64,000 nt of DNA from CBDCWO01 sp965223405 (GTDB lineage: Bacteria; Bacteroidota; Bacteroidia; Chitinophagales; Saprospiraceae), in the NCBI GenBank assembly GCA_965223405.1, contig CBDCWO010000006.1, positions 5,580,001 through 5,644,000 on the forward strand, read 5' to 3'. Shown here piece after piece: positions 9,509 to 18,100 of this stretch (position 1 is its first letter; every line of letters begins with the position of its first letter). The translations under genes were made by a program, and so were the position numbers. Below the pieces are notes generated by a model. It made no database searches. It saw nothing but the letters and a program-made list of their open reading frames with translations, and was not told the origin of the DNA.

Positions 9509-9540
9509 TTTGCTATACTGTTTGAGGCTAGCTACCTTTG
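9509..9540 (+). promoter_or_regulatory. Bacteroidota -33/-7 promoter of the TonB-dependent receptor gene
   Basis: TTTG at 9509-9512, a 20-base spacer, and TACCTTTG at 9533-9540 give a full match to the Bacteroidota housekeeping promoter (TTTG-N19-21-TAnnTTTG). The start codon is at 9575, leaving a leader of about 30 bases. Confidence 0.8.
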
Positions 9541-9574
9541 CCTCTATTAAATCGTAAACCAAAAATTCCTAACT

Positions 9575-12500
9575 ATGAAAAAAGTGATGCTAACCCTTAC
9601 TATCACAATAAGTGGTGTACTCCTATTTGCTCAAGGGGTAACTACTTCCTCTATGAGTGGGATTGTCAAAGACCATAGTGGTGAAACATTGATTGGGGCA
9701 AATATCGTAGCTGTACATCAACCTTCCGGAACCAGTTATGGTACGGCAACCGATCTGGAGGGGAACTACCGCATTCCGGGTATGAGAGTAGGAGGCCCTT
9801 ATAAAATTACGGTTTCTTATACCGGGTTTGGAGAAATTACTTTGGATAACGTCGTATTAAGACTAGGTGAAAACCTGAGGAAAGACTTTGACCTGGAAGA
9901 ATCTGCTATCCTCCTGGACGCCATACAAGTAACAGCAAGGTCAGGAGTTACAGGACAAAATGTTGGAACAAGTACACAGATTAGTGAAGAGCAGATATCA
10001 ATAATGCCAACACTTAATCGTGATATTAACGACTATGTCAAAATGACTCCTCAAGCTACCTCGTATTCGGACGGTATGTCCTTTGCCGGGATCAACAATC
10101 GGTTTAATGCCATTTATATTGACGGAGCAGTAAACAACGATGTATTTGGGTTGGCGAGTTCGGGTACAAATGGTGGTTCAACGGGGATATCTCCTTTTAG
10201 TATCGACATCATTGATCAGTTTCAAGTAGTATTGTCACCTTACGATGTTACTTTAGGTGGTTTCGCCGGTGGAGGAATTAACGCGGTTACAAAGTCGGGT
10301 ACCAATCAATTTACCGGGACTGCTTATTACTTCTTTCAAAATCAAAATCTCGCAGGAAAAACCAACGGTACACTGGCAGAGCGACTTAATCTGGAAGATT
10401 CCGAACGAACTAAACTCGATGAATTTAGTAAGAGTACTTATGGAGCTTCTCTGGGTGGACCTATTGTAAAAGACAAGGTGTTTTTCTTTACCAATGTAGA
10501 AATCCAAAAAGATGCGATACCAACCCCTTTTGAGGTGGCGACGTATACCGGGAAAGACAATCGGGCGTCTGTTTCCGATCTTGAAAACTTAAGATCAACG
10601 TTGATCGACAAATACAACTACGATCCCGGCTCATTCGGTGATGTAGAGGATGAGCTGAATGGAGTTAAGTTTTTTGGAAAACTGGACTTCAACTTAAATG
10701 AAAGACATCGGTTAACTGTGCGGCATCAGTATACCAAGGCTGAAGAAATTGATAGGGACGCAGGGAGATCAAACGAAATAAATTTTTCAAATAATGGCGT
10801 ATTTTTCCCTAGTATCACCAATTCTTCTGCCCTGGAGTTAAATTCTCGTTTTGGAACTCATTCTTCCAACAATCTGATCTTGGGCTTCACCCACGTGAAT
10901 GACGATCGAGACGGTATCGGATCCGATTTTCCATTTGTATATATTGAAGATGGGAATGGAGAGATAAAATTTGGAACCGAAGAATTTTCAACGGCAAATT
11001 CTCTACAGCAAAGCATTTTTACCATTACCGACAATTTTAAATTGTACAAAGGCAATCATACGTTTACCTTTGGTACCCACAATGAATTTTACGATATCTA
11101 CAACTTGTTTATACGGCAAAACTTCGGTACCTATCATTTTGAGAGCCTCGAGGATTTTTTAACTAACCAACCGGCAGTTGAATACGATCGGTCTTACTCT
11201 TTAGTCGACGAGGTAATTGGAGACGGATCCGCAGCCGCAGCCGAGTTTAATGCTATGCAATTAGGCTTTTATGCCCAGGACGAATGGAGGATCACCAATC
11301 GCTTTAATTTAACCTATGGATTGCGTTTGGACATTCCGATAATTACCAGTGATCCCAAAGAAGATACTTATTTTAACAATACCGCTTTGTCCAAGATACA
11401 AGCCAAATACGAAATTGCCAAGGATGTTAAGGCAGGCAGAGCGCCGGATGGCCAATTGATGTTATCTCCCAGGGTAGGATTTGAATACGACTTTACCGGA
11501 GATCGTAGTGCGGTATTAAGAGGTGGAATCGGAGTATTCACCAGCCGTATCCCATTTGTATGGCCCGGTGCTATGTTTAACAACAACGGATTAAGCATTG
11601 GAGGGGTCAATGAGCGAAGTCTTGATAATATATTGTTTAGATCAGACATTAACAATCAATATACCCATCCGAGTTTCTCAATTCCTTCAGGACAAATGGA
11701 TTTATATGTAAAGGATTTTAAATATCCACAAGTCCTGCGCACCAATCTGGCTTTTGATAAAACATTTGGTGCAGGCTTTAATTTTACCGCGGAGGGATTA
11801 TTTACGAAAACTTTGAACAACATGTTGTTGACCAACGTCAATTCTGATCCGGCGGTTAAATTCAATTGGACCGGCGGACCGGATAACCGACCTGTGTACA
11901 ATCGTTCCAGTATTGATCCAACTTATAGTGCGGTATACGTAGCTTCAAATACCAGTGAAGGATATACTTACAACCTGACTACCACAATAGCCAAAGACTT
12001 TAGCAGTGGATTTAGTGCATTTTTAGCCTATTCATTTGGTGATGCCTATGCGGTCAATGAAGGTACATCTTCTCAGAATTCGTCTTCATGGCGAGGACAG
12101 GTAAGCACTCATGGTCGCAATAATCCCGTGTTGGGCCGATCTGATTTTGCTGCAGGACATAGGTTATTGGGTTCTTTTAGCTATCGCAAAGAATGGTCAC
12201 GAGATGGTGCCAATGCCACTACTTTATCACTATATTACAACGGTCAATCTCACTCTCCCGTTACGTATGTAATTGGAAGTAGATCAGCTCGTAACATCAA
12301 TAATGAAACCGGTAGTACCAGTCGGAATAGATCGTTGATATGGGTTCCGGCAAGTTCATCAGAAATTAATTTAATTGACTACACACTTGATAACGGTCAA
12401 GTCGTATCTGCTGCAGAGCAATGGTCAAACCTTGACGCATTTATTGAAAATGATCGAAACCTGAAAAACTCCAGGGGCGGTTATGCTGAAAAAAATGGTT

Positions 12501-12823
12501 CCTGGGAGCCATTTGTAAACTTCTTTGACCTCTCACTTCGTCAGGATTTTGGTGCTTCCTTAGGTGGGAGTATTAACAGGTTCCAAGTTTCATTCGATAT
12601 CTTTAATATGGCCAATTTGATCAACAACAAATGGGGAGTTAGTTACAGTGTGCCCGGTGATTTTAACAATTACTTTTTATTGGATTTTGAAGGCTATGAT
12701 GATGACGATACCACTCCACAATTTACCTTCCGGGAGGATAAAGTTGGAAAAGAGGCATTTGATATCTCAGGTGGTTCGTCAAGATGGAGGATGAGAATTG
12801 GTTTTCGATATATGTTTAATTAA
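9575..12823 (+). CDS. TonB-dependent receptor, Oar-like with carboxypeptidase-regulatory N-terminal domain
   Basis: 1082 residues. A signal peptide (MKKVMLTLTITISGVLLFAQ) is followed by a carboxypeptidase-regulatory-like beta-sandwich (SGIVKDHSGETLIGANIVAV to about residue 110), a plug domain with NAIYIDGAVNNDVFGL and GGFAGGGINAVTKSGTNQFTG, and a large 22-strand-type outer-membrane barrel ending in an aromatic strand (RIGFRYMFN). This is the Oar-like architecture used for TonB-driven uptake or protein export across the outer membrane; the substrate cannot be read from sequence. No SusD partner is adjacent. It has its own strong promoter and terminator and is probably monocistronic. Confidence 0.88.
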   Translation: MKKVMLTLTITISGVLLFAQGVTTSSMSGIVKDHSGETLIGANIVAVHQPSGTSYGTATDLEGNYRIPGMRVGGPYKITVSYTGFGEITLDNVVLRLGENLRKDFDLEESAILLDAIQVTARSGVTGQNVGTSTQISEEQISIMPTLNRDINDYVKMTPQATSYSDGMSFAGINNRFNAIYIDGAVNNDVFGLASSGTNGGSTGISPFSIDIIDQFQVVLSPYDVTLGGFAGGGINAVTKSGTNQFTGTAYYFFQNQNLAGKTNGTLAERLNLEDSERTKLDEFSKSTYGASLGGPIVKDKVFFFTNVEIQKDAIPTPFEVATYTGKDNRASVSDLENLRSTLIDKYNYDPGSFGDVEDELNGVKFFGKLDFNLNERHRLTVRHQYTKAEEIDRDAGRSNEINFSNNGVFFPSITNSSALELNSRFGTHSSNNLILGFTHVNDDRDGIGSDFPFVYIEDGNGEIKFGTEEFSTANSLQQSIFTITDNFKLYKGNHTFTFGTHNEFYDIYNLFIRQNFGTYHFESLEDFLTNQPAVEYDRSYSLVDEVIGDGSAAAAEFNAMQLGFYAQDEWRITNRFNLTYGLRLDIPIITSDPKEDTYFNNTALSKIQAKYEIAKDVKAGRAPDGQLMLSPRVGFEYDFTGDRSAVLRGGIGVFTSRIPFVWPGAMFNNNGLSIGGVNERSLDNILFRSDINNQYTHPSFSIPSGQMDLYVKDFKYPQVLRTNLAFDKTFGAGFNFTAEGLFTKTLNNMLLTNVNSDPAVKFNWTGGPDNRPVYNRSSIDPTYSAVYVASNTSEGYTYNLTTTIAKDFSSGFSAFLAYSFGDAYAVNEGTSSQNSSSWRGQVSTHGRNNPVLGRSDFAAGHRLLGSFSYRKEWSRDGANATTLSLYYNGQSHSPVTYVIGSRSARNINNETGSTSRNRSLIWVPASSSEINLIDYTLDNGQVVSAAEQWSNLDAFIENDRNLKNSRGGYAEKNGSWEPFVNFFDLSLRQDFGASLGGSINRFQVSFDIFNMANLINNKWGVSYSVPGDFNNYFLLDFEGYDDDDTTPQFTFREDKVGKEAFDISGGSSRWRMRIGFRYMFN

Positions 12824-12848
12824 AAATCCCTACTCGTTATATTCTTAG

Positions 12849-12877
12849 AGCTGTCTCATATGGGACAGCTTTTTTTT
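12849..12877 (+). terminator. Rho-independent terminator after the TonB-dependent receptor gene
   Basis: AGCTGTC (12849-12855) pairs with GACAGCT (12864-12870) across an 8-base loop and is followed by a run of T to 12877. It lies 25 bases after the stop codon. Confidence 0.9.
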
Positions 12878-12987
12878 AGAACGACTAAGGATTAAAGTCA
12901 TTAGGAGATTTTGCTCGGATGCTTAGTAGTCATTTCCATTAATCGTTGATTGAAATCAGTAATTGCACCTGGTTTCATCCGGATTGC

Positions 12988-12995
12988 TAACTTTG
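12988..12995 (+). promoter_or_regulatory. -7 promoter element of the patatin-like gene
   Basis: TAACTTTG matches TAnnTTTG and ends four bases before the ATG at 13000, implying a very short or absent 5' leader. A TTG at 12963-12965 may be the -33 element, with a 22-base spacer slightly longer than consensus. Confidence 0.5.
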
Positions 12996-12999
12996 CAGC

Positions 13000-13782
13000 A
13001 TGCCACATAAGCTTAAAATAGGGTTGGCCTTATCCGGAGGTGGAGCTAGAGGAGCAGTACACATTGGAGTGATTAAGGCATTACGAGAGGAAGGTGTCGA
13101 GCCCGATATTATTGCCGGTACCAGTGCAGGGTCCATAGCAGGAGCGTTGCTAGCTTCAGGGTGCAGCTTGGATGAAATGTTAAGCTTTGTAAAAGCAAGT
13201 AGTCTGAGAAATATATTAAGTTTTAAGTTGCCTAACAAGGGATTGACTGATCTTAGCTACCTGGCAAAAAAGATCAAACAGTTCATTCCTCATAATGATT
13301 TTGATCAATTGAATATTCCACTTATTGTTGCCATCAGCAATCTGAATACGGGAAAAATTGAATACCACCGGTCGGGACCGATTGATACCATTGTGCAAGC
13401 TTCCTGTGCTGTTCCGGTGATATTCAAGCCGGTAGCCTATAAGGGTAATCTTTATGTGGATGGAGGTTTAATTGCAAACTGTCCGGTGGAACCTCTGATT
13501 CCCTTTTCAGATTTCATTATTGCTGTAAACTTGGTACCAAGAGTTGAAGTTCCAAGTAGCGAGTTGAAAGGGATCATTAATGTGGCCCAGAGATGTTTTG
13601 ATCTGTCCGCATTAAATAATATCAAACCGCAGGTATTCAAAAGTAATGTGGTTATCGAACCTCGGAGGTTACACAACTACAGTCGCTTCAGCTTGAATAA
13701 AATGGATGAGATGTTTGAGATTGGATACCAGGCCGCTCGCGAAAAAATGAGCTTTATCAAAAGAAGGTTGATGTACTCCTAG
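13000..13782 (+). CDS. Patatin-like phospholipase family protein
   Basis: 260 residues with the complete patatin catalytic set: oxyanion loop LSGGGARGAVHIGV (residues 8-21), nucleophile elbow GTSAGS (G-x-S-x-G) near residue 46, and the catalytic Asp in DGG (YVDGGLIANCPVEPL) near residue 152. No signal peptide or membrane segment, so probably a cytoplasmic Ser-Asp dyad lipid acyl hydrolase of the RssA-like size class. Single gene with its own -7 box; convergent with the LEA-like gene downstream. Confidence 0.88.
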   Translation: MPHKLKIGLALSGGGARGAVHIGVIKALREEGVEPDIIAGTSAGSIAGALLASGCSLDEMLSFVKASSLRNILSFKLPNKGLTDLSYLAKKIKQFIPHNDFDQLNIPLIVAISNLNTGKIEYHRSGPIDTIVQASCAVPVIFKPVAYKGNLYVDGGLIANCPVEPLIPFSDFIIAVNLVPRVEVPSSELKGIINVAQRCFDLSALNNIKPQVFKSNVVIEPRRLHNYSRFSLNKMDEMFEIGYQAAREKMSFIKRRLMYS

Positions 13783-13873
13783 TACTAAGGGGTTTGTTCC
13801 AAGCCCATACTCTATAAAGTGCATGTATACCCTGAGTACTATGCCAATTTCCTATCTACTAATTTATTCCGCC

Positions 13874-14872
13874 TTATTCTTCCTCTTCTATAATGGCGTC
13901 ATCGATAATTTCATCTCCATCACCATCATGATCTTCAAATCCGGGAACTGTACCTTCTGATTTTTTCTTGGAAGCATCCTGAGGCAATTGCTTCAATTCC
14001 AGTTTATCGCCATCTTCCATCGAATAGTCTCCAGCCGCATATTTTGCAGCTTTACTGAAAAAATCGTCTTTATCTTCCAGCATGGATTCATCCTTTAAGC
14101 TTTCGGTGATCGGTGTATCGGCATACTTATCACCAGCATTACCGGAGATGGCATCTTTCAACTTCTTGTCAAGTTGTTTTGCCTTGGCGGTAATTTTGTC
14201 CATTGTTTCGGAAGGATCGTCAATAATTTCTTTGGCTTTTTCCACAACATCGCTGGCTTTATCCTTAATTTTGTCACCCACATCCCCGGCAAAGTCTGCG
14301 GCTTTTTTAAGAATAGTATCATCGTCATCGTCAAGGATAGCAGACTCCGGTTCATCTTTTTTCCCATCAAATAGATCCTTCGCCTTCTGCTCAATTTTCT
14401 CACCGGTTTCGATGATTTTGGAACCTACATTTTCCGCTACATCTTTGGTCTTATCCCAAGCTTTGCCTCCCGCATCCAATACCTTTTCTCCAATATCTTC
14501 AACTTTATCAGCCAACGGTTCCAATTTATCTTCGATCTTATCAGCAACCGGCTTCAATTTATCTTCTGCTTTATCCGCAATATCGGCAAATGCTTCCTTG
14601 GCACCCTTGAATAATTGCCCTCCTTTCTCTTTAATGCCTTCTCCAAGATCTTCTACTTTATCAGAAGTCTTGTCCCAAGTTTTCTCGAAGGTATCCTCCA
14701 CTTTGTCAAATCCGGCTTCACCAATATCCTTGGCCTTTTCCCAAGCCTTGGTAGCTTTATCAGCTACATCTTCACCGAAGTCTTCCACTGCATCCTTAGC
14801 TTTATCCGCAGCGCTTTTAGCAACCGCCTTTTTGGCCCAAAACAATTTTTTTATATCACTAAAAAATCCCAT
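13874..14872 (-). CDS. LEA-like amphipathic helical repeat protein
   Basis: 332 residues, almost entirely Lys/Asp/Glu/Ala-rich helix with recurring 11-residue-like units such as KAWEKAKDIGEAGFDKVED, DKVEDIGEKVLDAGGKAWDK and DKIKDKASDVVEKAKEI. This is the composition of group 3 late-embryogenesis-abundant and apolipoprotein-like proteins, which are intrinsically disordered in solution and fold on drying or on membranes. There is no Cys and no signal peptide. The C-terminus is acidic (HDGDGDEIIDDAIIEEEE). A role in desiccation, freezing or osmotic stress is inferred from composition only. The N-terminal MGFFSDIKKLFWAKK could be an amphipathic membrane-binding helix. Confidence 0.7.
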   Translation of the reverse strand: MGFFSDIKKLFWAKKAVAKSAADKAKDAVEDFGEDVADKATKAWEKAKDIGEAGFDKVEDTFEKTWDKTSDKVEDLGEGIKEKGGQLFKGAKEAFADIADKAEDKLKPVADKIEDKLEPLADKVEDIGEKVLDAGGKAWDKTKDVAENVGSKIIETGEKIEQKAKDLFDGKKDEPESAILDDDDDTILKKAADFAGDVGDKIKDKASDVVEKAKEIIDDPSETMDKITAKAKQLDKKLKDAISGNAGDKYADTPITESLKDESMLEDKDDFFSKAAKYAAGDYSMEDGDKLELKQLPQDASKKKSEGTVPGFEDHDGDGDEIIDDAIIEEEE

Positions 14873-15142
14873 GTCTGTTTATTTTGTGTTAGGTAATGTT
14901 TAAAGGTCCTGCTATTTTTTGTTTTCCCCAAATGATTTGGCTTAATTTTCACTATTTCCTGCCCGGGAGGTTGAAGCAATCCTAGATCTTTGGTCTTTGG
15001 GACGAGTAAAGTATGTAGCTCGGATAATTTATACCTAAAATAGAATTATCTGAAATGGAGAATCGTTAATTATTTATTAATGAAAATTTTTGTTGTGTAA
15101 AATGGGACCGATTCACATCATATGGTTATAAACACCTAAATT

Positions 15143-18100
15143 ATGAAAATTAATTTTTCAATCCTATTCGCTTGTTTTTTAATTGCCTGTGTTACACAAC
15201 CATTACCAACGCAACAAAAGAACGAAACAAATTACGAAAGCATGTGGCAAAACGTAAGTGAGCTAGAGAAACAGGGACTTTCAAAATCTGCACAGGAATT
15301 GGTACGAAAAATCTTCGATCAATCCTTGCTGGATAAAGAATACAATCAGGTGGTCAAAGCCAGTATCCATATCGCGAAATACCGACAAGAATTGGATGAA
15401 CATGGATTGGCTGCAGTCATATCCGAAATGGAATCTTTATTGCCGAAAATAGATTCATACGCCAATTCCTTAGTTCATTCTATTTTGGGAGAATTGTACG
15501 AAGCGTACTTCAATCAAAATTTGGGAAAATTATCCAATCGTATGCCCGGACCTGGCGACATGGATAATGACATGAACAACTGGTCTGGCAAAAAGTTAAT
15601 TGATACGGCCCGGACTCATTATTTTTTGTCTTTGGAAAATAAGAAAGTTACTGCTATTCCACTTAAAGAGCTTAAAGAGTTGATTATCTGGGATAAAGGC
15701 TCTGAAATCTACAATCCTAGTTTACGATTTTTGCTGCTCGAAAGAGCGATAAGCTTCCTCAAGAAGGATCATCACCTTCCATTCCAAAAACCTGAAAATT
15801 ATTTATTCGATCCTTCGGTGTTCAAAGAAGATGAACAATTTGTTAACATTTCTTTTATACAACCTGGTGATTTATATAGGATAGTCAGATTATACCAAGA
15901 AAAGACCCAAGTGGTAATAGAGCAGGGGAGCAAGGCCCTGAAAGTTAAAAACGGATTGGATCGCTTGGGTTTTGTGTTTTCTCAAAGTATCCATGCAGAT
16001 CGGGAAATCATTTATGAACAGGCGCTGGAGGATATGAGGTTAAAGTATAGGCAGCATCCCGAATGGACTATAATGGTCAAAGAATTGGTCGAATACTATC
16101 TCCATCGGAAAAGTTATTTCACAAAAACCGAGCTATCGACAATTCGACAGAAAGCTTTGAAATGGTGCCAAAATGCGATTGAGAAATATCCGGACTCTCC
16201 GGGTGCAAACTGGTGCCGACAGCAAATTGATGAAATAAAAAGGAAATCGTTCCAATTGATTTGTAATGCGTTTGAGTTACCTGATGTAGATTGGATAGCA
16301 AAATTAACCTATCGAAATTCGAATCACGTCTTTGTATCCGTATATGCCATTCAACCCGCTATGATTGACAAGCTTGAGCAAGATGGCAACCCCGCCTGGA
16401 CACAATGGATAAAGTCACAAAATCCCGTCAATTTCTGGCGGCAAAGGTTGATTGAAGATGGAGATTATTTAGAACATTCTACAGAGATAAAGATGCCTGC
16501 ATTGACCTCGGGGACCTATCTGATCGTTGTGAAACCTTCAGAAAGTCCGGATGAGGGTTACCAACGTGCCATTGTTCAAATATCCAGGTGGAGTTATATT
16601 ACCGGAGGTTTACAGCGAAGAAATTGGTTGGCCGTAGTAGATCGTGAGACGGGAGAACCAGTGGAAGACGCGGAGGTACAGCTATTTATTAATGAATATG
16701 ATCGTCAGACCAGAAGAAATTACTTCAAACCCCTCCAAACACATACCACCAGTTCTGATGGCCTTATTTGGGACCTCTCTTCCAAAGGAGGGATTATGGT
16801 TAAAATTTCGAAGAATGGGGATACACTGTACAACCGCAACACGCTTTTCTTTCCCTATTATCCTACCCCGCCTGATCGAGAGTTTATTCAAACCTATTTT
16901 TTTTGTGATCGGCCTGTATATCGTCCTGGACAACGAATTTATATTAAGGGGTTAATTGTTAAAAAGGACAATCGACAAATCCCTCAAATCCTTGCCGGAG
17001 TTGCCGCAAAACTAGTTTTAAGAGATCCTAATGGTGAAATCGTCCAGGAAAAGGAATTGAGAAGTAACTCATTCGGAAGCATCTCAAGCAGTTTTATTAT
17101 TCCAAAATCCAGGATTAGCGGGCGGTGGAGAATCGAATCCAATCACGGTGGTATACATTATTTTAGAGTTGAAGCTTATAAGAGGCAAAAATTTGCGGTT
17201 ACTTTAAATCCACCTCAAACGGCTTATCATCTCGGGGCACAAGGAAATATCACCGGCTCTGCGATGGGTCTATCCGGAAATGCGATCAACAATGCCTTGG
17301 TGAAATACCGGGTGTTTCGCAGTTATCGCCATACTTGGAGAAACAATCCATATTTACGCTATCCAATAATCTTCGATCGGACTTTTTTAGGTGATGGAAT
17401 GTTAAAAACGGGTCATGAAGGGGAGTTTTCGATCCCGATTTCTTTTGTTCCTGATGCCATCATTCCCCAAAAACTAAGACCTACTTTTAATTTTGAAGTT
17501 GAGGTTGAAGTTACTGATGTCAACGGAGAAACCAATGAATCCAATCTGCATGTTCTGGCCAAATATGATGCGTTTAAAATTAATATTGAAGTCCTGGAAA
17601 AAACGGAATGGCCAGAAAAAGTTCTTCCCAAGATTACCCACCTGAATTATGCCGGGAAGCCTTTGCAAGGTGAAGGTACATGGAAATTAATTCAATTGAA
17701 GAAGCCGGCAAATTACCTGAGGAAAAGATCCTGGCCGGCACCGGACCGGCAAATCCTGGCGCAGGAAGAATGGAGAATATTATTTCCGAAGGATGCTTAT
17801 GGTTCCGAAGACAACTACCATGAGTGGACCACAGAACGCGTTGTGGATCAATCCGGATATGAGGTAAAACCCAATAGCCATTTCCATCTGGAGTTAGAAG
17901 ACCTGGAGGTAGGAGCCTATTGCCTTGAAGTTACTTCATCTGAAGATGTGAAACAGAAAAAGTACTTTTATATTTGGCACCGTGCACGACCGTTCCCCAT
18001 TTTTGATCAACTTGAGCTATTCACCTCTAAACAGGAGTCTATCCCAGGAGAAAAATTACAAATACATCTGCTTTCTGCGAAGTCGGAAAATTGGGTCCTA

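Noticed and set aside
12945..12995. Riboswitch or structured leader before the patatin gene
   Set aside because: The -7 box ends four bases before the ATG, so there is no transcribed leader to hold one.
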